DNA from: Agapanthus africanus
Lineage: Eukaryota > Streptophyta > Magnoliopsida > Asparagales > Amaryllidaceae
DNA: 64,000 bases
Assembly (NCBI GenBank): GCA_030015575.1
Contig: JASDDO010000001.1
Coordinates: 320,449,595-320,513,594, forward strand
Direction of reading: 5' to 3'
The notes beneath the pieces were generated by a model. The model was not told the DNA's origin. It saw only the letters and a list, made by a program, of their open reading frames with translations, and searched no databases. Positions 22,934 through 32,821 of this stretch are shown piece by piece (position 1 is the stretch's first letter; each line of letters starts with the position of its first letter). The position numbers were made by a program, and so were the translations under genes.

Positions 22934-25900
22934 TGTAACGTCTTCAAAATAATAAAATATGATTTTTGGGAAATTTTATAATTTAATATTATTTTAATGA
23001 ATATTTTAATATTCTGGTATAATTAAATACAGATAAATGGGGAAAAATTATGGAAAATTCTAAAATAAGGTATTTTAAGGAATTGCCTCGTTTTCTGTGC
23101 ATGCCCCCATTTCCTCTAGTTTTGACCCTGAGTATGTCTAGTTTTGACTGATTCCATCTAGGGTGAAATCTGGGTTGATTTTCCTTTGTTGGTGTATAAT
23201 TTGGGACTTGTTTTAGCATGGATTTTGGTATTTGGTGATTCATTCCTGTCGGGTGGCGTTTGGACGTCAACGACAAGTGGATTTTGATTGTGTTTACATG
23301 CGAGTCGATGGGTTTTTACCTATGCGGGTAGCGTGTGCCATTTTGGTTTCCAATGTGATTTTCATGTGCTTTAGCATTGTGATATACTTGTAGGTACCCC
23401 GCGTGATGTTGAGGCAAAGGAGGTGAAGATAGCGACATCGGCTTTGGCACACGAGAAGCAAGGTGAGTAGATTTATATCTACGGGGAGAAGTCGGGTGGA
23501 TGGCGTATAGCACCCCCGCAGTCCGTGGTGATGTATACGAATACGTATACACACGAATATTTATTATGTGTTGTTTAGGGTTATTGATGGTAATAATGAT
23601 ATTTTGATGATAAGAATATATTGGTTAAGTATAGTGCGAACCCTAGAGTAGTGGTTGCACTCACACATACATTTACACACATACTTGCATTCATTCTTTC
23701 ATTTATTAGAGTGCATATGATGGTGCGTATATCTACACATGGGTATGGGACTATGTGTTTATATACGGGATTGGAGGATGATACATGGTTTGAGATGATA
23801 CTTGATGTGAGGCCGTGAGATCGGCGATGTGATATAGTTTGCCTTTGAGGTGCGATATGATAGTTTTAGCGGGCCTTTGGACATGTGCTTTACCCGCATT
23901 CATATTTTATAGATGGTGTCGATTTGTACTAGACTTACAGTAGTACCCCAGATTGTGTGATATGATGATAAGTGATACCTGATATGTGATGAGATAGTGT
24001 GATATTGACCCCTACCCAGCTATTGGGATGCCGTACGACGATTTACCGTACGAGCCGATATTGATGATAGATCCGCACTCATGACTCGAGGATATCATAC
24101 GATATGTTATTGAGGCGAGATCACCGACTATCATATCTATATTTATATATTGACTCAGATTAGGTGGTTTCATACCCCTCCTGTCTAGATTATTTAGTAG
24201 ACATTAGACTAGACCGAGTCATACCTATTTCAAAACTAACGAATCGGGGATATTTTAAAGATAAGCAGAAGGGTTATACGGATATTTTCAAATGATGCAT
24301 CTTTTCTTAAAACACCGTAGCCCTTACTTTACCAAAAGCCCTGATTCGTCTTATTTCAAAAGGCAAGGTTGCATGACATATCTATTGGGGCAGGTTCTGT
24401 ACTTTTGCGTTGATCATTCGTTTCCGCATATTCCTGCTATTTGCATTGCATCGCTTGTATTGTTGTGACATTCAGTCATGCTGCTAGGACACCAGCACCA
24501 TTATCGATGATGTATATGTTCCACGTACACTTGTTGCCGGCTCACACACTCATCATCGATAATTGCCATGTCACTACACTATAGTACTATTGCATTCATG
24601 ATATGATTCTGGCATGGCATATTGTACACTTATACCTGTACACATATATAGATGATTCTAGCTTGATTGGGAATTTGGGAACCGCAAGATACTCTTTAAA
24701 AACAGATTCCTTTTAAAAGAGCGGTCTCCCTCGACATGTGCACATTATTATTCCATGTTGCATGACTTACTGATATGCTTGCATTACTGTTACATGCCGC
24801 ATACATCATGCTTTGACTGTACGCATTGAGATATGTTGTTTCTATGATATTTCTGGATTTGGGAACCGAGGGTATTTCAAAAGAGAATATGTCATTTCTT
24901 TAAAAAACCCGGTTACCCTTGATATGATATTTCAGTGCGTCCACCATGTGTTTTCTCGGTGCTGAGAGCGATATGTATAACCCGAATCGAGGCATGGATG
25001 AGCCGATTGCGGGTACATGGTGGACCCGGTATGGTTCCCCTCGGCAAGATGATCGATGAGCTTTGCCGATTGAGCCTGGAGGCGGGCGAGTACCTACTGG
25101 TGATTGGTTGGACCTGGCGGTTATCCGGAGGATACCGACCAGAGTCGATAGATGTTTTGGGCATACTGCCGGGGTCGAGGGCCGATACCGCAGACAGAGC
25201 CCGCGGGCCGATCCGGACTGACGGAGCCCGATATATGAGGATTTACGTGCCGATGCTGGGCACAGTTTTCATGATGTTTTCGGGTGTTGATGCTGGGCAC
25301 CCTGGTTCCATGATTTTGATGTGTCGCGAGGGACACGGGTGGTTATATCCTCATATTATTTCCCATGCACATGATTCATGATATTTACATGCATGGTGGT
25401 TATTGTCAGTGGGTGACGAGTGGACGGGATCCACGAGTGTGCAGATTTGATTACATTGGTTATACCTCATATTCATGACATGCTATTACCTGAGGCACTA
25501 GCACGAGCACTTGGCACTACACTCATGTATAGTGATTACATTGCCAGTTTAGCATGCTTCAGCTTTATTCATATTGAGGTTTAATTATTATCTGATCGTA
25601 TTGACCTAGGATAGGTCATGCATTCGATCTCTGCTTGTAGATATTTTCTATTCACGAGTTGGCAACTCACCCCCGTTGTGCCCCAGTTCTTGCAGTTTTT
25701 TGCCGTACAGATTCCATAGCGGCATTTCTGGCACACTGCTTCCTATGGGTGACTTGCTTGGTTAGGTGGGTTCTTTGTATCAGAACCGCCATTGTTCATG
25801 TATTTTTATTGTATCTAGAATTGTCCATCAACCAAAACTTGTAGTTTGTTTCAGACTTAGAAATCAGTGTTGTATTGTTTCGACCTTAGAGTCGCGCTTG

Positions 25901-26330
25901 TAGTATTGCGGTTTTCTGGCTGTTTTTGAGTTTCTTTTCAGTTTTGATCCTCGCCCCTTGGCGTTGTATATTATTATTGCTTGCGTGGTTGTGATCGTCG
26001 ATTGACGAAGAGCTAGCTCCCGCTTGGGGATGCCTTTTACCATGTCATATATATTATTCTTGTTGTACCCCGTTCGGGGCCAGTTTTTACAAAGGAAACT
26101 CTGCCGAAATTTTCAGGAAAAATTACACATTTTAAAAAAATTCATATTCGGCTTAGTTATTTAAAAACTTGATTTTCAAACATGTTTTCTTTACCTCTTA
26201 AAACTAATTTTCCCTATTTACTCCTTAAATGGTTTTAGATTTCTGGGCTTTTGGCTTACTTGGATCAGATGGAGTCCTATAGACTTCATATCGTTCGAGG
26301 GCCAGTCACGTGCTCTTTCGGGTCGTGACA
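22934..26330 (+). repeat. 3' LTR of H
   Basis: 3,397 bp, the same length as the 5' LTR, starting TGTAACGTC and ending GTCGTGACA, followed by the ACAAC duplication. Confidence 0.93.
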
Positions 26331-26335
26331 ACAAC
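26331..26335. repeat. TSD of element H (ACAAC, right)
   Basis: Matches 15875-15879. Confidence 0.92.
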
Positions 26336-28260
26336 CTTTGTAGCTCCCTACGCTAGACTCCTCAGCTACTTGGGGTTTGAAAAGGCTCCGCTTGAACTCC
26401 TCGAGCTCACCGATGATCCACCCGGAGTCCGCTTTGTCCAAGCTAGCAACTTCGCAAGATCAAGAATGAAATCGAAGCTAACACTCTAAACAAGTGGGCT
26501 AGACTTATGTAGAATGGTGTTGTGGTTATCTTTCTCACTTCAAAATCCTATTTTGATGAATATTTTGCTCACTTGAAAATTCAAGAGAGCAAGAGCTCAA
26601 GGTTGAAGAAGATGACGGATATTTATCAAGAAGAGAAGAATAATTCACAAGAGAAAAAGAAAAACATAAGTATATATATTTTCCTTTCTCATCTTAAACC
26701 ATGGTTAATTGATATGGATATTTATTTCATCTTAGTTAAAAGAGAAGAGGAAGATGGATCATGGTTAAATGGTAGGTGAAAATGGTTAGGTCAAGAGAAG
26801 AGTGTAGAAGATAACCAATCATTCACCTTTTTCTCTTTTCTTTTTGATTTAGCAAAAATAGAAATAAATATCCATAATATAAACCATGGTGTGAGTCTTA
26901 TATATCCACCATTTTCTACGTATAATCAACCATGATAGTTGATGTATGTATGTATGTGGGCATGCACATCCATATGTGCATGAAACAATAAGAAATGCAT
27001 ACATGCATGCATACATCCAAAGATTTCTAGTGAAAATGTAATGGTTAAATGATAAATCAACACTTGATTTATCAATCCGTCCATATCATATACGACCCTA
27101 ACCAAAAGCAAGCCGCCCGATCAATATACGGTATCCTATACGCGTATTTTAACCGGGTCCATGCGCATATCGCATACGCGCACCACAACATTTCGCCTGG
27201 ACTAGGTAACTCCATTATGGGACTCTAAGACTCGTCAATACGCCGGCAGTGGGTGATGATCATATCAAGCACCCCCAAGCCGCAAGCGGTCAGCTAAACG
27301 TAACGGCCACCCGGGTATTGAGCGATCAGAAGAGAACAAGCGAACCTGCTACAACTGCCGTCGAGCAAACCGGCAACACTTCCCGTACAGTCCGGTCTCC
27401 TCGTCTGATATGTCGCATATCAAGTCTACGGGTGGTAAACGTCAGACCCCAATAACCGATAAGTCGTGCCGATGTGAGACTCATAACGAGTCGAGAAACT
27501 ACTGGTAACACTTACCAGCAAATCTCTGAATCAGCCCTGGCCAGGGACTTCCCTGTTACGGCCAATCAAGCACAGCGCAACATCAACCCCCAATACCGGG
27601 AGTGACGAAACCCCTCCTATCGCTCATTGCCTCCATGTGACTCGGGACTGTACCCGAAAACCACCGTTTTGCACGCCCTTATGGACGTGGTAAGGTGAAG
27701 ATCAAAGCACAGTGGGAATCACACAAGACTCTATGACGATCTCGGGTCTACAGACTAACCTGCACAAGTGTCACCTGAGAACTGCCATCTGACGTGAGGT
27801 ATAATACCATCTGGGAGTTCTCGGCGAGTCCATCCAGTGTACCCAGTCTCCACTGAGCACCCGTATACCATCTCTGATGTCAAACACCAATGGATATGGG
27901 ATCATCCATCGCCCATCTCATGGGTCGAGAAGCGTATACGCTAGTCTACACTGGTATATCGATGCCCCGTCTCAATAAACCTACAACTAGGGACCTTGAA
28001 GGATGTACTTATGGACTACCATGTCCCCACTAGTATGATCTGCATCATAGTCCAGGTAGTCAAGTACACATCCTAAGGGCTTTACCAACATGTAACTATA
28101 AGACAGTTTAAAGAGACTAGTATACATGTTAAGATAAAGAGCAACCAGATAGCATACTGTCATATCGAGCAAGAAAGTCATCTCTATATATGTCCAAGCA
28201 TCCAATATAAAATACATCATCTGTACAATACTGGCCTCTAGGGCATACATACAACTAACA

Positions 28261-28265
28261 ACTAA
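28261..28265. repeat. Probable TSD of element A (ACTAA)
   Basis: The five bases next to the outer end of the A LTR. The partner copy lies left of the window, so this is predicted from position only. Confidence 0.5.
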
Positions 28266-28614
28266 TGTGCTAGATTAGTGTAGGTTGATGAAGTAGGAGA
28301 TTTGCTCACTAGAAATATTTTCTCTTTTCTTTTTCCAACTCAAGAAAAACCCTAGAGTAAAAAATTAAGATGATGATGACTTAGATGAGAGAATGAATCA
28401 TATCCCATGAGATAAGAATGAGATAGAGATGATTAAATATCTAAGAAAATGACAAGAATAAGAGATGAGTCATGGCTTCTCAATTCTTCTCCAAGCATCC
28501 AATGCCATGACTCATCTTCCACTTCTTTTTCTTTTCTTAAAATATAAATCATTTCAATATTCTTTTTCTCATGTGTGATTCTCATACACCCACGTTCTAT
28601 GTATCATCAACCAT
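28266..28614 (-). repeat. Fragment of the element F 3' LTR
   Basis: This 350-bp AT-rich stretch lies between the insertions of A and E. It continues at 61260 once E is removed, since both ends carry the GATAC duplication of E. The words TATGTATCATCAACCATGAT resemble part of the A LTR near 26920-26940, which supports LTR origin. No gene is seen. Confidence 0.65.
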
Positions 28615-28619
28615 GATAC
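28615..28619. repeat. TSD of solo LTR E (GATAC, left)
   Basis: Abuts the LTR start TGTTGGAGATAG and is repeated at 61255-61259 after the LTR end. Confidence 0.85.
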
Positions 28620-28707
28620 TGTTGGAGATAGTGCCCTCAGAGTCAATTATTGGGTCACAGGCACGTGATTGTAATGATTGAGGGAGGACCTATCCCGATA
28701 GGACAAT

Positions 28708-28712
28708 CTTAC
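28708..28712. repeat. TSD of element D (CTTAC, left)
   Basis: Repeated at 38871-38875. The uninterrupted sequence CAGTCTTACTCGAG is seen in the related LTR G near 63605. Confidence 0.95.
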
Positions 28713-30796
28713 TGTTAGTGTATATGCCCTAGAGGCCATTACTGTATCATACTAGTTTGTATATTACTTAATGGAAGCTTGGGATATTCACCTTGTATAA
28801 ACAATCTTGCTCAATATAGTAGTATGCTACTTGGTTTGTTTCTACTTCAATGTGTACTTGTGTTTATTTCAGTATATCACTTATACGCATTAGTGGAGCC
28901 CTTAGGATCTTTGCTTGATTACCAGCGTTGTGATGGCAGTCACACTGGTGGGGGCTGGGTAATCTATAGGCACATCCTTATACAGGTCCCTAGTCGTAGG
29001 ACTATCGAGACAGGGCATCGATACTCCGGAGTAGACTAGCGTATGCGCTTCTCATCCCAGTGTGGGAGATGGTCTGTCCCACAGCCATCAGTACGTCGTA
29101 CTGGAGATAGTATACGGGTGCTCGTTGGGTTACGAGTACACTGGACAGGACTCGTCGGGAACTGACAGGTTGGTATTATACCTATCGTCAGTTATCAGTT
29201 CCCAGGTGACATGAGTACAGCTTAGTCCGCTGACTTGACACTGGAACTTCGCCTCGAGTGTGTTCCCACTGCACTTTGATCACTACCCTACCACGGCTCA
29301 AAGGAGTCGTGCAAACAGGTGATGGTTGGGTGCAGTCCCGAAGCACTTGGAGGCAGTGACGGTTAGACAGGATTCGTCTCTCCCGGTATTGGGGGTTGAC
29401 ATCGCGCTGTGTCTAGGAGAGCCATTACACGAGTAGTCCCTGGCCAGGGCAAGCGAGATATACTGGTAGGTTCCAGTGTTATCTCAGGGTGTTTTGGGCT
29501 TCACTCCGACACGACTTGTACCGCTATTGGGGGACTGACGTTTTACCGCCCCCTAGGCCCGACATGCGATGTATCAGACGAACAGACCGGACTGTACGGA
29601 GAATGTCACATTCAGACTCAGTAGGAGTTCAGATAGGGTTTCACCTCGTCAGCCTTCTTGTCGGCATCTACCTGGGGACCGTTACGCACAGCTAGTGCCG
29701 CTTGCGGTCTGTGGTTAAACCCACTGCCAGCGTAGTGTCGAGTCTTTAGAGTCCCACACAGAGGGTATTCGCCTCTGGGCAAAACAGAGTAGAGGTCGCA
29801 TGGTTTTGCGACAGGGTTCGTTCTCATCCGCGCACTTGTGCACGTTTGGAGTCCGGACGGATTATACTGGCTGGCTCTGGTTTGAGCCAGATACCGGTAT
29901 ATGTTTTGAGGGTTGCTTTTATATCTTGGTATTCTTGTTCCTCGGAACGAGAATGCAGGTGTGTATGCACAGTTGCTTGAGGCGGAGGATGAGGTATTTC
30001 ATTAGGGTTTCGGAACGGGTGCGTATGCACAGTTGACAGTTATCATTTTCCAAACCCTAATGGATTTATGAATTATCTATTAATAATAGTAATTAAATGA
30101 GAATTATGTTATGGTTGATTTTGTTGACTTGTTGACCATGGTTGACTTGTTGACCATGGTTGAATGTTGACCACCATCATGCTTTAAAAAGTCCTCCTTG
30201 ATTCATGCTTACATTTCATTAAATGAAGCATGGTAGTGGTCATTCCAAATTACCATCAACTATTCTTATTTTGAATTATTATTATTTAGATAATTCTTTT
30301 TCTTTTGGCATTATGGTTGCAAGAAAGAAAAAGATAGCTCATTATCTCATTTAGCTTCTCTCTCCTCACTTCTTCATCTTCTTCCTCTAGCAAAAGAGAA
30401 CCCTTCTCATGTGTTGAGAATCCTTCTCTTTAAAAAGAAAAGCAAACCCTAGTCACTCTCTACTCATTCTAGGTTCAAGGTTTAGCAAGCCGGAAACCCT
30501 AGTTCACTCAAAGATCGAGAAAGAGCCCAAAGGTCGAACCTTCGAGGTGGATCCATCTTCGACGGAAGAAGGCGACGAGAAGAGAACCATCAACCTCTAC
30601 AAGGTATCAAGAAGAAGGAGTTCAAGTTTAGGTATAACCTTCATCCGAGTAGCTAACTCCCTTTAGCGTATTTGCTAGTTTAGTTTAGACACGATCCCGA
30701 CCTTGTTTAGTCCATGTTGCCTCTTGCGATAAAAATTTGTTTTTTATACCGTTTCCGCCTCCCCGTAAGCACCGGGGGTCGCAATATGGACTTACA
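28713..30796 (+). repeat. 5' LTR of D
   Basis: 2,084 bp, starting TGTTAGTGTATATGCC and ending TATGGACTTACA. A cluster of TTGAC words lies at 30124-30171. Large parts align with the LTRs of C, B, E and G, for example the words GTCCCTAGTCGT and TCTCTCCCGGTATTGGGGG. Confidence 0.95.
30124..30171 (+). promoter_or_regulatory. W-box cluster in the D LTR
   Basis: Five TTGAC cores occur within 48 bp, four of them in two copies of an 18-bp repeat (GTTGACTTGTTGACCATG). TTGAC(C/T) is the core bound by WRKY transcription factors, which respond to pathogens and wounding. The same cluster is in the 3' LTR (38198-38245). Binding is inferred from sequence only. Confidence 0.55.
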
Positions 30797-30797
30797 G

Positions 30798-30809
30798 TGG
30801 TATCAGAGC
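30798..30809 (+). other. Primer-binding site of D, tRNA-iMet
   Basis: TGGTATCAGAGC, one base after the LTR. Confidence 0.95.
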
Positions 30810-31009
30810 CTAACTAAACTTAAACTAGCTTGGTAGTGAAGTGTAACGAAGTTCGGAACCGGAAAAATCCAAAAACCAAACTTTTACAAAAACTGAGTTT
30901 CTGTTGAAATTTTTTTGGCTCAAAATAAAAAAATTTATATACCTAAATTCGGCTCAGGGTTTTGTGTGAACACCCAAGAAAAACGTTGCCCTAATTCATT
31001 CAAACCGCC

Positions 31010-31050
31010 GCGCTTCCGCCGCACGAGGTAGGCATGTGCCGCGGAAGCGC
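31010..31050 (+). ncRNA. GC-rich leader hairpin (D)
   Basis: Arms GCGCTTCCGCCGCAC (31010-31024) and GTGCCGCGGAAGCGC (31036-31050) pair at 14 of 15 positions around an 11-nt loop. Flanking AAACCGCC and CGCCGTTT extend the pairing with mismatches. It is about 200-240 nt downstream of the PBS. Confidence 0.75.
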
Positions 31051-31603
31051 CGCCGTTTGTCGTCTTCTCTGCATCGTTTTTCGTGCAGTGTTCTTCTGTA
31101 TTGGCTTTGGGATTTTTAAAATATATTATATGTACCCAGATTTTCCAGAACTGAAATTCACTTTTGGGGTCCTATAATTCCGTATTTTTTTCCGAACTTC
31201 ACTGCACTTTGGCTATGTTGGTTATATCTGTGATGTTTGCATGTATTGAACGTCGGCTAATCGCTATAAGTCGATTAGTCGGGGTTATACATGATCTGTG
31301 TATGATATTGGATTGTGTATATGAATCTGTTGGACTGTCGCGGGTGAATAGCCGGGGTGGATGTGAGATGAGCTTTTGTTTTTTCTTTCATTCATTTGTA
31401 AATGTAAATTGATGTAATAATATTATTTGTTTGGCCGCACAACCGGGTCGGGGTTGTAGCCGTCATTGTATAATTCTTTTTACTGTTTTTGCTCCTAGGA
31501 TAGACCCATGGAGGGGTGCACAAACTGCCGAGTACTTGGCGGGTAGTTTGCCGCACCCGTAGGGGTCTTGGGTGGGGTATTTGGCTATTCACCGCGACCG
31601 TGT

Positions 31604-31642
31604 AATCCGCTTTTCGTTGCAGGCTCGAAAGGATTGCGGATT
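31604..31642 (+). ncRNA. GGCTC-loop leader hairpin (D)
   Basis: AATCCGC and GCGGATT pair around a loop containing GGCTCG. Position and loop match the hairpins of C, A and B, whose stems differ in sequence. Confidence 0.6.
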
Positions 31643-32109
31643 GCTAGTATATCCAATGTATTCATCTGTGATTTGTAATGTCTATCATTGCTTTCTATTT
31701 AGGCGTTGCTTATGTTTTACAGACGCGCTAGCCCAGCCCCCGCTCTATCGTTAGTTAAGTAACCTAACGAGTGATGACGGGACCCCGTGGCGAATGCGAA
31801 TGGCATAAGCGTACGTCATATTTTGGTTGTTTTCTGCAATGGTAGGATTAAATGATGGGACGCATTAAAAGAACTAATGCAAGAATATCACGCATTAAAA
31901 GAACTAATGCAAGATAATAAACCAAGTTAAAGTCGTTGGAACACTTTCGAAAAACCACTCGGTTCTTTTCAAAACTAACTTTTAAATGCGGAGCTTGAGC
32001 CACTCCTTCTAAAAGCTATCTCGTTCCATCGATTATATCAAGTTCACTACGTTCACGGTTTTACCAAAACCATTCGTAGCCCTCCGTCGTTTCACATAAA
32101 TAGTCAATA

Positions 32110-32345
32110 GTATTCAAGCTGTGTTTGTTGGCCAAAGTCAAGGCATAGTGATTGGTAGCTATTGGATATTCATGTGCAGCATAGATAGATGCGTTGATTT
32201 GGAACAGTCGTACTGCCTTGTTGGCCAAAGTCAAGGGTATGTACGGGTGGATTCAAATTAACCTGGAGAACGACGGGAAGAACTTGACATGTGACTTATG
32301 ATTTGTTGGCCAAAGTCAAGATCATAAGAGCATGGGGCAAAAATC
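32110..32345 (+). ncRNA. Triple same-loop hairpin block (D)
   Basis: TTGTTGGCCAAAGTCAAG occurs at 32125, 32218 and 32303, with GGCC points 93 and 85 nt apart. Arms are CTGTG/CATAG, CGTAC..CC/GG..GTACG and CTTATGAT/ATCATAAG. The loop holds the palindrome TTGGCCAA. Within D the three loops are identical, while other families have their own version. Confidence 0.65.
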
Positions 32346-32785
32346 CACATCGGGAGTTTCATAAGTACTGAAACTTGCTAGATTTGCATACCATTTGGAG
32401 TGTGATGATTATGGTAGGATTCCTTCATTTTCGTCACGCGATGATATTTGGATCCCGATCCTACTGTGAGTATATGCTACTCCTCGGGAAATTTCTCACT
32501 AAACGATCAATGCTATAAACCTAGTAGGTTCCTAGAAAGGTGTTAGCGGGGCTACGCCCCCAGGGAAAAGAGGTTCTTAAATTAAGGAACTTCGCGAAAG
32601 CGTTGGAAAACCTCCCTCGAAGTACCGACACTGGCCTGGCTGAACGGTTAAGCAAGTATTGTACGGTGGGATTGATCCCGGCTAATTCTTCCTTTGTGGT
32701 TTGAGGAGGGATTCGAGAGACAGTGGGAGCCATCCTGTTTAGACAAATTAAAAACCATTCTAAACTTGCAAGAGCATCGTGCTAA

Positions 32786-32808
32786 GTGTTTCTTCTCTCC
32801 CCCTGCAG
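32786..32808 (+). promoter_or_regulatory. Splice-acceptor-like site before gag ATG (D)
   Basis: A pyrimidine-rich run ends in TGCAG at 32804-32808, 13 bases before the ATG. C (TCTCTCTCCAG, ending 45366), A and F (reverse) and B (TCTTTGGCAG) keep an equivalent site. Use as a real acceptor is inferred. Confidence 0.4.
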
Positions 32809-32821
32809 CGACCAAATCGAA

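Larger units (their letters stand above)
15880..26330 (+). mobile_element. Non-autonomous LTR element H (LARD-like, chromovirus-style ends)
   Basis: This 10.45-kb element has 3,397-bp LTRs at both ends, equal in length and differing by about 15 bases by eye. It has TSD ACAAC, a tRNA-iMet PBS four bases after the LTR, and a polypurine tract. The 3.66-kb interior encodes no recognisable gag, protease, integrase or reverse transcriptase. The LTR end GGGTCGTGACA followed by TTGGTATCAGAGCG resembles Tekay/Del chromoviruses, so mobilisation by such an element is inferred. The LTR identity indicates a recent jump. Confidence 0.88.
1..28260 (-). mobile_element. Copia element A, 5' half, heavily interrupted
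   Basis: This Ty1/Copia LTR retrotransposon runs from its 5' LTR outer end at 28260 leftward off the window. In minus orientation it contains a 5' LTR (28260-15711), PBS (15709-15698), long leader (15697-13982, then 2017-1018) and the start of the coding region (1017-1). Two later insertions interrupt it: the Athila at 2023-13976 in the leader and element H at 15880-26330 in the LTR. Both leave 5-bp duplications, so their removal rejoins A cleanly. Its leader and coding part are close to element C read in reverse. The likely duplication ACTAA at 28261-28265 cannot be confirmed because the other end is outside the window. Confidence 0.88.
15711..28260 (-). repeat. 5' LTR of A, split by element H
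   Basis: The LTR occupies 15711-15874 and 26331-28260, about 2.1 kb in total, with H and one TSD copy between. On the element strand it starts TGTTAGTTGTATG at 28260 and ends CTAACCCAACA at 15711. The first kilobase is close to the C LTR; the 3' part has diverged. Confidence 0.88.
30797..32821 (+). other. Leader of element D
   Basis: This 2-kb non-coding leader lies between PBS and ATG. In order it holds a GC-rich hairpin (31010-31050), a GGCTC-loop hairpin (31604-31642), a CGTTAG/CTAACG hairpin near 31748, the triple hairpin block (32110-32345), an AGTTTCA/TGAAACT hairpin (32355-32375), a GGGG/CCCC hairpin (32548-32560), a CGC-GAAA-GCG hairpin (32593-32602) and a pyrimidine tract ending CAG at 32808. 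Many upstream ATGs precede the gag start, so scanning initiation is unlikely without splicing, shunting or internal entry. Confidence 0.8.

Noticed and set aside
15711..28260. Element H and the A LTR as one complex repeat
   Set aside because: The ACAAC duplication and the TG/CA ends at 15880 and 26330 separate them cleanly.
28266..28614. Host gene or unique DNA between A and E
   Set aside because: AT-rich, no frame, matches LTR sequence and joins to 61260 across the E duplication.
32786..32821. GTG at 32786 as start of the D polyprotein
   Set aside because: It is not an ATG and lies within a pyrimidine/AG acceptor-like tract; the ATG at 32822 begins the conserved gag.
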